From Gallionellaceae bacterium (GTDB lineage Bacteria; Pseudomonadota; Gammaproteobacteria; Burkholderiales; Gallionellaceae): a stretch of 25,509 bases of DNA. The notes under the pieces are model-generated. The model was not told the origin of the DNA. It did no database searches and saw nothing but the letters and a program-made list of their open reading frames with translations. The position numbers and the translations under genes are program-made. Below are positions 6,140-13,557 of the stretch, one piece after another (within the stretch, counting starts at the first letter, position 1; every line of letters begins with the position of its first letter). The stretch spans positions 1 to 25,509 of the forward strand of contig PLYB01000333.1 in assembly GCA_003151655.1 (NCBI GenBank), written 5' to 3'.

Positions 6140-8424
6140 GGTTGTTCCTTGGAAATGGGTCTTAGCACTAAATCAACTCGACGATTTTCGTGCCAGCATT
6201 TTTCTTCACTACAAGTGAGCCTGCGCTGCTTGTTACCCGAACCCATCACTCTGACCCGGGATGCCGGGATGCCTAATACAACCATGTTCGTCCTGACGGC
6301 ACGAGCGCGTCTATAACTCAGATCCAAGTTGTATTTTGGCTTGCCACGCTCGTCAGCATTACCTTGCAATACAAATAATTCGTTCGGGTGCGCCTTGATG
6401 TATTCGGCCTGTTGTATCAACACATCCATGCACGACGATAGAACAGCTATGGAGCCGGTTTTAAAGTAGATGCTTTCGTCCAGAATATTTTTAATATGCG
6501 ACTTTGCATCACAAGCCGTCGGGGTTTGATGTGCTTCGATAGCTGTTGCTTCGTTTGTAGATATTGCCGTTTCATTCTCTGCTATTTTGCTCATACCGCC
6601 GCTTGCTTCATCAGCAGCTTTCGCGGGTTTTATAACAACGTGGGCGACAGCCAAGGTTGACGGTGCCGGGGCAGTGGCGCGGCCACTTGTTTCATCGGGC
6701 TGAGCCAATCTGCTAGCCATGCTTCCGCCACCGGAGAACGGAAAGCTTGCCGTCAGCCACAAGCGATCTTTCACCAACGAGCCATCCTGGTCGTTGCCCG
6801 CGAGCGCGGGGTTGGGGTTGTCGCCAAGGCGGCGCGCATAGGTCGCTTTGAGTGTTGACCCTTTGTCCGATTGCCAGGCCAGCGATAGACCGGCACCTTT
6901 GAGGGCGTAGTCGTTTAGCGCAGAAGCTCCGGTAAAGCTGTTGTCCTTGTTGATGAGAACGTGACCATAGTCGTAAAACCCGGTGAAGTTGAAGCCGTGG
7001 GGGAGTCTCCAGCGTAGTTCGAGATCGGCAAGTTGCCCTTCGCTGCCGCCGCCTTCGCTGGCGGGATAGGCGCGAACACCGCCGGAGCCGCCAAGGTAAA
7101 ACTTCTCGGAGGAGTCGAGGTTTTTGCTGGCTATCTGACCGGAATAGGAGGCAAACAAGGAAACCGTTTCAGTGATCACCTGCTGGCGGTTCGCGGCATA
7201 ACGTACTTTGTCGTAATGTCCGGCTGCTTGCGTTGTGGCGGCATCGGCGGCCTGGTTGGGCGAGCCATCCAGATTGAGTCTGCCATCGACCAGTGACAGG
7301 CTGGTACTGTTGGCTCCCCCACCCCCAAGGTTATCGAAGAAGTTGCCGTCGAGGCCGATGGTGACGGTGTCTGCTTTGTAGTTCGTGGTGGTGGCACCGG
7401 AGGATAAGTTGTCGAAGTTTTTGTTGTCGGCGTTAAGGTTCAGGTAAAGATTTTTAAGCCGCGAACGGATAAGCGGGTAAGTCGCTTCCACACCGACGGT
7501 GTTGGAGGTACCGTTGGCATCAAGAGCGGTGAATTCAGGGGCGACCAGTTTGTAGTTGAGCAGCGAGGCGTTAATCCCCGAGCGCCAGCCATCCGAGCCG
7601 AGCGGGATATTGCCATCTAGGCGCAGATAATCACTGCCCTGGGTGTGCATGACGTTGGCGCTGATCAGGTCGCCGTGCTTAAACGGGCTGTTGAGACTCA
7701 GGTTGGCAGTGAGGCGATTGCTGCCGGTGGAACGGGCACCGGTGTTATCCGCGCCCACTTCACCTACAGCCAATGGTTCGTCGCCCAGCTTGAGATCAAC
7801 ATCGGTTTCGTGATCTTGGGCACCTTCGCGCAGGCCACCGGCAACGGTCGCTCCCGGCAGGTCGTCGGCCAGCAATAAGGCGCGGTCGAGCTTATCGGCG
7901 TTAAGCGGCTCGCCGGTTTTTAGTTGCGCTGCAACTATGCGCATGAGCTGTTCGTTACTCACTCGTTGCGCTTTATCGCCTTGGATATGAGCGCCACCGA
8001 AGACGGCTTCGACGATCTGGATGGTGACGACACCATCGGCGATGTCTTGCGCGGGCAGGTAGGCACGCACGATCCAGCCTGCCTCACGGTAGGCGTTGGC
8101 GATGGCGGCAGCTGCGGCCTGCAACTGGCTGAAGTCGAGGGGATGATTAAGGTAAGCGGCAACAACCGGGGCAAGCTTTTCGTTGCTGAGCAGCGTGTTG
8201 CCCACAAAACGGAAAGCTTTGACGCTGGTGATCACGCCAGATTGCGGCTGCATGCTGGCAGGTTCAACCGGTCTTTCCGGCGCGGTCTTGCGCGGGAAGG
8301 TGGACGATTGGTTTTGCTCGATTTGCTGGCGTAAGGCACCCGCATCGGGCTGAACCGCCGCGATTGCAGACGAGGCAACAAAGGCGCTCAGGCACAGGCT
8401 GGAGACAATTAATGATTGGCGCAT
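6136..8424 (-). CDS. TpsB outer-membrane transporter (FhaC/ShlB type) fused to a C-terminal OmpA-like domain
   Basis: This 762-residue protein moves TpsA across the outer membrane. Residues 1-22 are a signal peptide. A POTRA region (about 64-215, with FRFVGNTLLS and AYREAGWIVRAYLPAQDI) captures the substrate in the periplasm. A 16-strand barrel follows (about 216-563), with GGSGGVRAYP at 445-454 corresponding to the conserved L6 VRGY motif and FYDYGHV at 483-489. A normal family member ends at the last strand, here LWLTASFPF (555-563). This one continues with a linker of about 85 residues and then an OmpA/Pal-like domain (about 650-757) holding GNADERGKPKYNLDLSYRRA, the peptidoglycan-binding signature. 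The family is usually about 550-580 residues, so the extra 180-200 are real added sequence. The barrel's C-terminus faces the periplasm, so the fusion is topologically sensible. No clear Shine-Dalgarno precedes the start. Confidence 0.93.
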   Translation of the reverse strand: MRQSLIVSSLCLSAFVASSAIAAVQPDAGALRQQIEQNQSSTFPRKTAPERPVEPASMQPQSGVITSVKAFRFVGNTLLSNEKLAPVVAAYLNHPLDFSQLQAAAAAIANAYREAGWIVRAYLPAQDIADGVVTIQIVEAVFGGAHIQGDKAQRVSNEQLMRIVAAQLKTGEPLNADKLDRALLLADDLPGATVAGGLREGAQDHETDVDLKLGDEPLAVGEVGADNTGARSTGSNRLTANLSLNSPFKHGDLISANVMHTQGSDYLRLDGNIPLGSDGWRSGINASLLNYKLVAPEFTALDANGTSNTVGVEATYPLIRSRLKNLYLNLNADNKNFDNLSSGATTTNYKADTVTIGLDGNFFDNLGGGGANSTSLSLVDGRLNLDGSPNQAADAATTQAAGHYDKVRYAANRQQVITETVSLFASYSGQIASKNLDSSEKFYLGGSGGVRAYPASEGGGSEGQLADLELRWRLPHGFNFTGFYDYGHVLINKDNSFTGASALNDYALKGAGLSLAWQSDKGSTLKATYARRLGDNPNPALAGNDQDGSLVKDRLWLTASFPFSGGGSMASRLAQPDETSGRATAPAPSTLAVAHVVIKPAKAADEASGGMSKIAENETAISTNEATAIEAHQTPTACDAKSHIKNILDESIYFKTGSIAVLSSCMDVLIQQAEYIKAHPNELFVLQGNADERGKPKYNLDLSYRRARAVRTNMVVLGIPASRVRVMGSGNKQRRLTCSEEKCWHENRRVDLVLRPISKEQP

Positions 8425-8447
8425 TTATTTGATAACCGCATTTATTT
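8420..8447 (-). repeat. 17-bp tandem duplication carrying a second, out-of-frame start codon before tpsB
   Basis: CGCATTTATTT occurs at 8420-8430 and again at 8437-8447 on the plus strand. On the coding strand this puts AAATAAATGCG twice in a row, 17 bases apart. The downstream ATG (8424) starts tpsB. The upstream ATG (8441) opens a 10-codon frame, MRLSNKCANH, which ends with TAA inside tpsB at 8409-8411. Confidence 0.75.
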
Positions 8448-8469
8448 TCAGGAAGACATTCAGGAAAAT

Positions 8470-8505
8470 ATCATAGCAAAAAAAACGAAACTTACCAAAA
8501 CTTAC
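8470..8505 (-). promoter_or_regulatory. Predicted tpsB-tpsA promoter with 10-bp direct repeats, candidate response-regulator site
   Basis: On the minus strand GTAAGTTTTG (8505-8496) is followed directly by GTAAGTTTCG (8495-8486), then an A/T spacer and a -10 hexamer TATGAT (8475-8470). A -35-like TTGGTA at 8498-8493, spaced 17 bp, lies inside the repeat pair. Tandem repeats of 10-11 bp over a weak -35 are the usual layout for OmpR/PhoB-type activators. Such a regulator is encoded immediately upstream. The regulator-site link is inference. Confidence 0.5.
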
Positions 8506-8542
8506 AAACGAGGGGGTGTGGCAGGCAGGGGATATTTGCCGT

Positions 8543-9232
8543 TCAGCGCACGATCAGGTTGATGCAGAGTTGATAACCCTTCAGGCGGATGGCATTGATG
8601 GCGTCTTCACCGCCGACCTGAGCAATTTTCTTGCGCAGGCGGAAGATTTTGACTTCCAGATTGGATTTGCTGAGTGAATCTTGCGTATCGCCAAGAGCTT
8701 CGGCAATTTGCCAATATTCGAGCTGTTGGCCCGGTGCACGGGCAAGCGCGTTGAGAAGGGTGGATTCCGCCCGGGTAACTCCGGCTTCACCCGCCGGGCC
8801 TTGCAGTTGCAGGCGCGTCAAATCCAGCACCAGCGTATTCGGCGTATGTGTGTTTTCAGGTTTGATGCGGCGCGCCAAGGCTTTGATGGCCGCCAGCAGT
8901 TCGCCCGGTTCTGCCGGTTTGGGCAGATAGATGTCCGCGCCGCTGTCGTAACCCAAGGTCTTATCCTGCGACTGGATGCGCGCCGTGACCATGATGATGC
9001 CGACATTGGGGTTGGCTTTGCGGATACGGCGCGCGAGGCTGATGCCGTCCTCGCCGGGCAAATTGAGGTCGAGGACGAAGATGTCAGCCAAGGTTCCCCC
9101 GGCCACATCGTCAATCTCTTCGGCACACGCCAGACCGATGACTTGATGACCCTGCTGGCGCAGGATAGTGACCGTCACCAGACGCAACGAATCGTTATCT
9201 TCAACGACGACGATGTTCAGGTTGGCAGCCAT
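8543..9232 (-). CDS. OmpR-type response regulator partnered with the adjacent 7TM sensor kinase
   Basis: The 229-residue protein has a receiver domain (about 5-120). It shows the acidic pair Glu11-Asp12, phospho-acceptor Asp55 (FVLDLNLPGEDG), Thr83 (IIMVTAR) and Lys105 (YLPKP). A C-terminal winged-helix DNA-binding domain (about 130-225) includes LSKSNLEVKIFRLRKK, the recognition-helix region. The start overlaps the end of the kinase gene by 16 bp, so the pair is co-transcribed and probably co-translated. The stop lies 118 bp before tpsB, whose promoter region carries OmpR-style direct repeats, which suggests that the two-partner secretion genes are a target. All receiver key residues are present. 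Confidence 0.93.
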   Translation of the reverse strand: MAANLNIVVVEDNDSLRLVTVTILRQQGHQVIGLACAEEIDDVAGGTLADIFVLDLNLPGEDGISLARRIRKANPNVGIIMVTARIQSQDKTLGYDSGADIYLPKPAEPGELLAAIKALARRIKPENTHTPNTLVLDLTRLQLQGPAGEAGVTRAESTLLNALARAPGQQLEYWQIAEALGDTQDSLSKSNLEVKIFRLRKKIAQVGGEDAINAIRLKGYQLCINLIVR

Positions 9233-11058
9233 AATTTGAATCTGACGGTGAGGTTGTCGGGGACGTAGTCTACCCGCCCGCCCAACTGGCGCGCAATATT
9301 TTCGATCAGGTAAAGCCCGAGCCCCGTTCCGATCTGGTGGTGAGCGGCGGTGCTGCGGTAATACTTCTGAAAGATTTTATCGGGGTCCGGCCAGCCCGCG
9401 AGTCCCGGCAAATTCTGCACCACAATTGAAATACCTTCGCCGTGCCCCTGATGTTCCGGTGCAACCTGTATCTGGATATGACTCTCCGGCGGGCTGTATT
9501 TCATCGCGTTATCAATCAGGTTGGCAAGAATGATGCGCAGCATCTGCACATCCGTTTTGAGCATGAGAAAGATTTTCGTATCGATGAGTAGGCGCTCGGG
9601 TGCCGGGCTATTGCGCCGCAGTTGTTCAAGCTCTTCATGCAACTTACAGTCAACGAGGTTGGCAGCCAGTTGCCGGTCGGTGAGCTTTTCCGCTTGCAGG
9701 CAACGCTCGATGACATTGTTCATGTCGCGCACCGCGAGATCGGCATGAACCAGCAGTTCCTGCGTGGGGGCTGGCGTGCCCACGACCATACGCATGACCG
9801 ACAGCGGAGTTTTCAGCTCGTGGTTGAGCATAGCCATGAAGCGGCTTTGTTCTTCTGTGCGCGAACGTTCCAGTTGCAGATGCTGGTCTGACAGCACCAG
9901 TTCGAGTTTGGCTTGTTGCCCTTCGCGCTTGAGCTGGCGCGAACGCAGGTGTAACACGAGGAACATCAGGCTCCCGGAAATCAGGCCGTGGATGATGGTG
10001 GCGTGCAGGGTCCATTCGATGGCTTCGACCCAGCCCATAATCGGCAGCATGGAAATCAGCAGGGACAATGTTTGCAGGCTGCAAATAATCCGCAGCACGC
10101 GTCGGCTGGGGGAGGACTCGCGCCGTGCTGCGAACGGCAGCACGAAAATAAAAAAGGTCAACGCCAGAATCATCGACGAGTTGGCTTGCAGCGCCATGCG
10201 GGCGTGTCCCGTTGCCAGGGCGATAAGCTGAAGCGGGTAGAGCAGCAGCAATCCTTCCAGTCCGCGCATGAGGAAGGTTGGCGGCGCATACAGACGGAAC
10301 AATGCCCGGTAAAACATCGCATTCAGAAAGAGGACGCTGATGATGAGCAGGCTGGTGAGCTGATCGGCGAAATGCGGGGGGCTGGCCGGGACAAAAGGCG
10401 CCAGATAGCCCATCACCGCAAGATCGAAAGCAATATAGGTCAGTTGACAAACCAGAAACCAGGCCGTCACCTGCTGGCGATTCTCCACATAATCATTCGC
10501 GGCCCAGGCCAGCAGCCAGACCATGATGCCGAGATAAAACACCTGGAACACATCGAGCTGCATGTCCTTGAGTCTGGCGATGCGCGGCTCCAGCGCCTCC
10601 ACGTTCAGCATGGAGGTGCTGGTGGTCTTGAGGCGCAGGTAATAGGTAGTTTCCGCCGCTTGGGGGCGCACGACGAAGCCCAGGGTAATCGCGGCACGTT
10701 CGCCCTGCCCGAAAGGGTAACGGTCGCCGCTGATGTGGATCTTCCATCCGCCGGGGCTGGAGGGGTCTGGTTCGAAAAGTTGCAGTTCATCCAGATAGGC
10801 CGGGCGAATGCGCAGTTCAACGTCACCGCCATGCTCCGGCGCTTTGACGCGCAGACGCAGCCAATGCACGGCATCGGTATAGCCTTTGGCGAGAACGAGG
10901 CCGGTAGGCTGAAAATCCGCTTTAACGACCTGTTCAATCGTCAGCGTGCCGGCAGTATCTTGCAGAACGCCGCGCGAAACGATCAGATCATCGCCACGTA
11001 CTTCCGTATTGAGGGTAAAACCGAAGAGGAATACAAACAGGAGGAAAAATAAACGCAT
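9217..11058 (-). CDS. 7TMR-DISM sensor histidine kinase
   Basis: A 613-residue inner-membrane kinase. Residues 1-22 are a signal peptide. A periplasmic 7TMR-DISMED2-type beta domain (about 25-160, with WLRLRV and YYLRLKT) probably binds a carbohydrate-like or small ligand. Seven membrane segments span about 170-370, followed by a short coiled coil (372-405). The dimerisation/phosphorylation helix carries His413 in MLNHELKTPLS. The ATPase domain has the N box NLIDNAMKYSPP (Asn517) and the G2 box GTGLGLYLI (577-585). Where a classical DxGxG G1 box would be, it reads QNLPGLAGWPDPDKIFQKYY (548-567); similar variants occur, as I recall, in other kinases of this class. It forms an operon with the overlapping regulator gene. 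The -10-like TATGAT ends only five bases before the ATG, so the mRNA may be leaderless. Confidence 0.92.
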   Translation of the reverse strand: MRLFFLLFVFLFGFTLNTEVRGDDLIVSRGVLQDTAGTLTIEQVVKADFQPTGLVLAKGYTDAVHWLRLRVKAPEHGGDVELRIRPAYLDELQLFEPDPSSPGGWKIHISGDRYPFGQGERAAITLGFVVRPQAAETTYYLRLKTTSTSMLNVEALEPRIARLKDMQLDVFQVFYLGIMVWLLAWAANDYVENRQQVTAWFLVCQLTYIAFDLAVMGYLAPFVPASPPHFADQLTSLLIISVLFLNAMFYRALFRLYAPPTFLMRGLEGLLLLYPLQLIALATGHARMALQANSSMILALTFFIFVLPFAARRESSPSRRVLRIICSLQTLSLLISMLPIMGWVEAIEWTLHATIIHGLISGSLMFLVLHLRSRQLKREGQQAKLELVLSDQHLQLERSRTEEQSRFMAMLNHELKTPLSVMRMVVGTPAPTQELLVHADLAVRDMNNVIERCLQAEKLTDRQLAANLVDCKLHEELEQLRRNSPAPERLLIDTKIFLMLKTDVQMLRIILANLIDNAMKYSPPESHIQIQVAPEHQGHGEGISIVVQNLPGLAGWPDPDKIFQKYYRSTAAHHQIGTGLGLYLIENIARQLGGRVDYVPDNLTVRFKLWLPT

Positions 11059-11063
11059 GGCGA

Positions 11064-11091
11064 ATCATATATGAAACCAAACTTCTTGCAA
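11064..11091 (-). promoter_or_regulatory. Predicted sigma-70 promoter of the kinase-regulator pair
   Basis: On the minus strand TTGCAA (11091-11086), a 16-bp spacer and TATGAT (11069-11064) end five bases before the kinase ATG at 11058. A transcript starting at the usual distance would begin at or next to the start codon, which agrees with the absence of a Shine-Dalgarno sequence. The tpsB promoter shows the same TATGAT hexamer. Confidence 0.4.
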
Positions 11092-11152
11092 AATTCGATT
11101 CCTTGACACACAAGTCTCGAACAAGCGAGAGCGTTCACGTTGGAATTACAAG

Positions 11153-11181
11153 TTGACGGTTTCGTCAATTAGGAATATATT
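11153..11181 (+). promoter_or_regulatory. Well-formed sigma-70-like promoter reading into a gene-free stretch
   Basis: TTGACG (11153-11158), a 17-bp spacer and TATATT (11176-11181) lie on the plus strand. The -35 is part of the inverted repeat TTGACG-gttt-CGTCAA (11153-11168), which could be an operator. No protein gene follows on this strand. The next recognisable element is the hairpin at 11289-11315, so it may drive a short RNA. Confidence 0.4.
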
Positions 11182-11187
11182 TGCCCT

Positions 11188-11320
11188 GTCATTGTATAAA
11201 CCGAATGCGGTGAAAGCCGTGCAGTGATCCCGCCAGAAATGGTTTCCGCCCAAGTGCAGATATTCTAAGAGGTTCGGTTAGTATCAAAGTTAGGGCTCCG
11301 TACAGGAGCCTTAACTCTTT
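11188..11320 (+). ncRNA. Candidate small RNA of about 130 nt
   Basis: The segment is bounded by the promoter-like sequence ending at 11181 and by an 11-bp hairpin at 11289-11315 followed by TCTTTCT. It has no open frame of note on the plus strand and contains local stems such as CGG-TGAAAG-CCG (11208-11219). I do not recognise an RNA family. It could equally be plain intergenic sequence with a terminator belonging to the minus-strand gene at 11321. Confidence 0.25.
11289..11315. terminator. Bidirectional hairpin after the orphan gene
   Basis: GTTAGGGCTCC (11289-11299) pairs with GGAGCCTTAAC (11305-11315) around loop GTACA, with a single G-T pair. It starts 5 bases after the stop of the minus-strand gene ending at 11321. 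T-tracts are short on both strands (TTTG on minus, TCTTTCT on plus), so termination would be moderate. Confidence 0.55.
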
Positions 11321-11854
11321 CTACCGCTGTATTTTTATTGGCTTTCCGGTCAGTTTGTTATGCAAAATTACAAACAGCGAAATGGGTTTGGTGGAAGGTG
11401 GCTTGTTGCAATGCCCCTGATCTCTGACATAAGCGCTCTGCACAAATAGTCGAACAACGCCTTTTGTAGTTGAACGCTCAACTTCAAAATATACTTCGTA
11501 ATCTTCTCTAACGCCGTTCGGCATAGTGACTTCAATTACAAAGAAGTTCCCTTTGCCTGTGTGCATGCACTTTTTAAAGTTCAGGCCTTGGATGATCTGC
11601 GGCAGTTGTTTGGATAGTTCGTATCTATTGATGTCAAAGGTACGTGTTTCTCTTGCGTCTCCGTAGTTAAGGAGTGGGTCTGCTGTTGGCTCTAATTTCT
11701 TTGAAAAGCAATGCAAACTGAAGCAGACTTCAACCGTAAATATTCTTTCCGGTTGGTCAGCTTTTTTCGGTTGAACATACTGGACACGAGAAGGGTGCAG
11801 GTGAGATAAATCGTACTCGATTCCATGATGCTTAAATGTTTCCCAAGCTATCAT
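11321..11854 (-). CDS. Hypothetical protein, 177 residues, family not recognised
   Basis: It starts MIAWETFKHHGIEYDLSHLHP and has no signal peptide or membrane segment. The composition is that of a soluble alpha/beta protein, with three near-central charged stretches (TFDINRYELSKQLPQIIQGL, FFVIEVTMPNG, YEVYFEVERS) and a C-terminal SLFVILHNKLTGKPI. Four cysteines are scattered without a pattern. The gene is visibly AT-richer than its neighbours and stands alone between a two-component system and the flg operon, next to a gene-free stretch, which fits horizontal acquisition. There is no good Shine-Dalgarno before the ATG. Two direct repeats TATTAGCCAA (11878-11887, 11907-11916) lie just upstream. 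I cannot give a function. Confidence 0.6.
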   Translation of the reverse strand: MIAWETFKHHGIEYDLSHLHPSRVQYVQPKKADQPERIFTVEVCFSLHCFSKKLEPTADPLLNYGDARETRTFDINRYELSKQLPQIIQGLNFKKCMHTGKGNFFVIEVTMPNGVREDYEVYFEVERSTTKGVVRLFVQSAYVRDQGHCNKPPSTKPISLFVILHNKLTGKPIKIQR

Positions 11855-12323
11855 TGATTTGTTGATCTATTTTCTGCTATTAGCCAATCCGTCATTCTCC
11901 TACATTTATTAGCCAAGCGGAGAATCAAATGAACTAAGCTCGGATTAAATACGTAGCGCCAATTCTCCAGTGACCGTTAACGGGAAGTCTATTCTGATGA
12001 TGGACTGGCGCTTAGGGGTTATTTTTTGCCGGTCGAGCTGCCTGATTTTCTCAAATTTGAGCGACTCCTATCCGGCGCATTGCAGCCGATATATTTTTCA
12101 CCTCGGGAGTCCGGTGTGGGTCGACAGTAGAACTTCGCGGTCTCAAACTGGTTGCCATATAGCTGACGTTCACGAACAGATGCAAACTATGGCAATCTTT
12201 TGTTCACGCGTGAACATCATGTCCAAAAAACCAGAAAACACATATATGCACCTACTCGGGACAAACGGACATTAAGTATTCGGGACGAACGGTTTCAGGA
12301 ACGCACTACGAACGGCACATTTG
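11855..12323. other. Gene-free stretch, possibly remnant DNA, with a perfect 16-bp palindrome
   Basis: I see no convincing gene in these 470 bases. An open plus-strand frame at 11970-12275 has no family resemblance and no ribosome-binding site. The stretch holds TGTTCACGCGTGAACA (12201-12216, perfectly self-complementary) and a related GTTCACGAAC about 30 bases before it. It also has a direct repeat TCGGGAC(A/G)AACGG at 12256-12268 and 12280-12292. These look like remains of foreign DNA, but no source can be named. Confidence 0.5.
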
Positions 12324-12347
12324 AAAAAGGGCGTATACCATACGCCC
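12324..12347 (-). terminator. Rho-independent terminator of the flg operon
   Basis: On the minus strand GGGCGTA (12347-12341), loop TGGTA, TACGCCC (12335-12329) and TTTTT (12328-12324) follow directly after the flgL stop codon. It is a perfect 7-bp GC-rich stem with a T-run. Confidence 0.9.
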
Positions 12348-13550
12348 CTACATGTAATTAAACATCGTCAGTTCGGCAACTTGTTTGAACGATTTTTGCG
12401 CGGCTTGCAAGCTGGTGGTTTGCCGATTCAAATCGCTGATCGCTTTGTTGTAGTCGAGATCTTGCAGGTTAGACAATGTCTGTTTGTACTGCAAACCCAT
12501 ATCTTCTCCGGTTGCTTGCAGAGAGTCCAATTCGTTCAAGCGTGCGCCTAGCGCGGCTCTTACCGTAAGTATTCTGTCCAGACCCTGATCAAAGCCGCTC
12601 AAGGCTTTGTCGAGGTTGCTGGAAAACTGCGCCGATGTGGCGGCATCCCCGGCGGGGTTGCTCGTGTTCAATGCAGTAATCAGATCAGACAGTACCTTGA
12701 ACAAGCCTTCATGGGCGCTTGGTGAAACAGTAAACGCATCTCCTGGCTCAGGCGTGCCCGTGAGTGATATGAGCATTCCGGGAAGCGTGACGGCTTCGCC
12801 ACTGACGAATGAATTGCCCTGCGAAACGATCTCGCCTTTGCCATTGCTTACATCAAAAGTCGTGGGGTTCGAAAAGGTGAGTTTATAAGTTGAGCCAGTC
12901 AGCAAGGCGGCATCGGTAACCGATCCTTGGCTAATAGAGGCCGTGCCTATGTTGCTTGCCGAGGCCTCGGTTACGAACTTGCCGTTGCCACTTTTTATAC
13001 GCATGAAAATATCGGCACCGGAATCGCTGGTCGGCATTTGTCTGGCGGCGCTTACCTGTACCATGCGCTGGCCATCATCCCCCATGTATTGCACACCCAA
13101 TGCTGTATTGACGAATGGCAGTGTTTTTCCCTGATAGCCGGAAAACAAATAATTGCCCGCACCGTCGCTGCTATTCGCCAATCCGATCAACTCTTCCAAA
13201 CGTCCTTGCAACGCAGTACCGATAGATTGTTTATCGGCAGGCGAAAGCGTGCCATTCCCTGCCTGGACGGACATGGTTTTCACGTCTTGAAGTAATGACG
13301 TTACACTTTGCAAGGTTGCTTCGGCAAGCCCGATAGCGCTTTTAGCAGTATTGCGATTGGTCGCAAGCTGGTTATTTGAAGCATCCGCCTGGGCAACATG
13401 CAAGACATTTGAGGCTGCAATCGGATCATCCCCCGGCGACATCATGCGTCTGCCGGATGAAACCTGCTGGTTGGTGTGCAACAATGTTGACTGCTGCTGG
13501 TTGAGCATCGACACGTTGGCATCAAAAACATTACTTGTACTGATACGCAT
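12348..13550 (-). CDS. flgL: Flagellar hook-filament junction protein FlgL
   Basis: FlgL (HAP3, 400 residues) joins the hook-side junction to the flagellin filament outside the cell. The N-terminus MRISTSNVFDANVSMLNQQQ and the segment SSGRRMMSPGDDPIAA are the flagellin-like D0/D1 helices. The C-terminal coil DLDYNKAISDLNRQ...QLAELTMFNYM-type ending completes the D0/D1 bundle. Residues of about 230-290 carry a beta insert (KLTFSNPTTFDVSN...GDAFTVSPS) that resembles one in the neighbouring FlgK. The ATG is 7 bases after the flgK stop, with AGGAAGG upstream. It is expressed from the sigma-28 promoter before flgK and ends at a strong terminator. FlgN, encoded at 24271, is its expected chaperone. 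Confidence 0.95.
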   Translation of the reverse strand: MRISTSNVFDANVSMLNQQQSTLLHTNQQVSSGRRMMSPGDDPIAASNVLHVAQADASNNQLATNRNTAKSAIGLAEATLQSVTSLLQDVKTMSVQAGNGTLSPADKQSIGTALQGRLEELIGLANSSDGAGNYLFSGYQGKTLPFVNTALGVQYMGDDGQRMVQVSAARQMPTSDSGADIFMRIKSGNGKFVTEASASNIGTASISQGSVTDAALLTGSTYKLTFSNPTTFDVSNGKGEIVSQGNSFVSGEAVTLPGMLISLTGTPEPGDAFTVSPSAHEGLFKVLSDLITALNTSNPAGDAATSAQFSSNLDKALSGFDQGLDRILTVRAALGARLNELDSLQATGEDMGLQYKQTLSNLQDLDYNKAISDLNRQTTSLQAAQKSFKQVAELTMFNYM

Positions 13551-13557
13551 GACGCAC

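Noticed and set aside
9988..11052. 354-codon open frame on the plus strand opposite the sensor kinase
   Set aside because: It is the antisense shadow of a well-supported kinase gene, with a composition dominated by Gln, Arg and His and no recognisable domain.
11209..11234. GGTGAAAGCC...GCAG...CCCGCC, reminiscent of a cobalamin riboswitch core
   Set aside because: The order is suggestive, but the GGGAA stretch before it and the ACTGT after it are missing. No B12-related gene follows on this strand, and the hit is too short to trust.
11855..11896. 14-codon frame (MTDWLIAENRSTNQ) ending in an ATGA overlap with the orphan gene at 11854
   Set aside because: Its AGGAG lies only one base from the ATG, which is too close to work well, and the peptide has no recognisable features.
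12060..12110. GCCGATAT near 12090 as a sigma-28 -10 element
   Set aside because: No TAAA lies 15 bases upstream, in contrast with the exact spacing at flgK and flgM.
11970..12275. 101-codon open frame on the plus strand
   Set aside because: No ribosome-binding site, no family resemblance and atypical composition. It is probably chance in remnant DNA.
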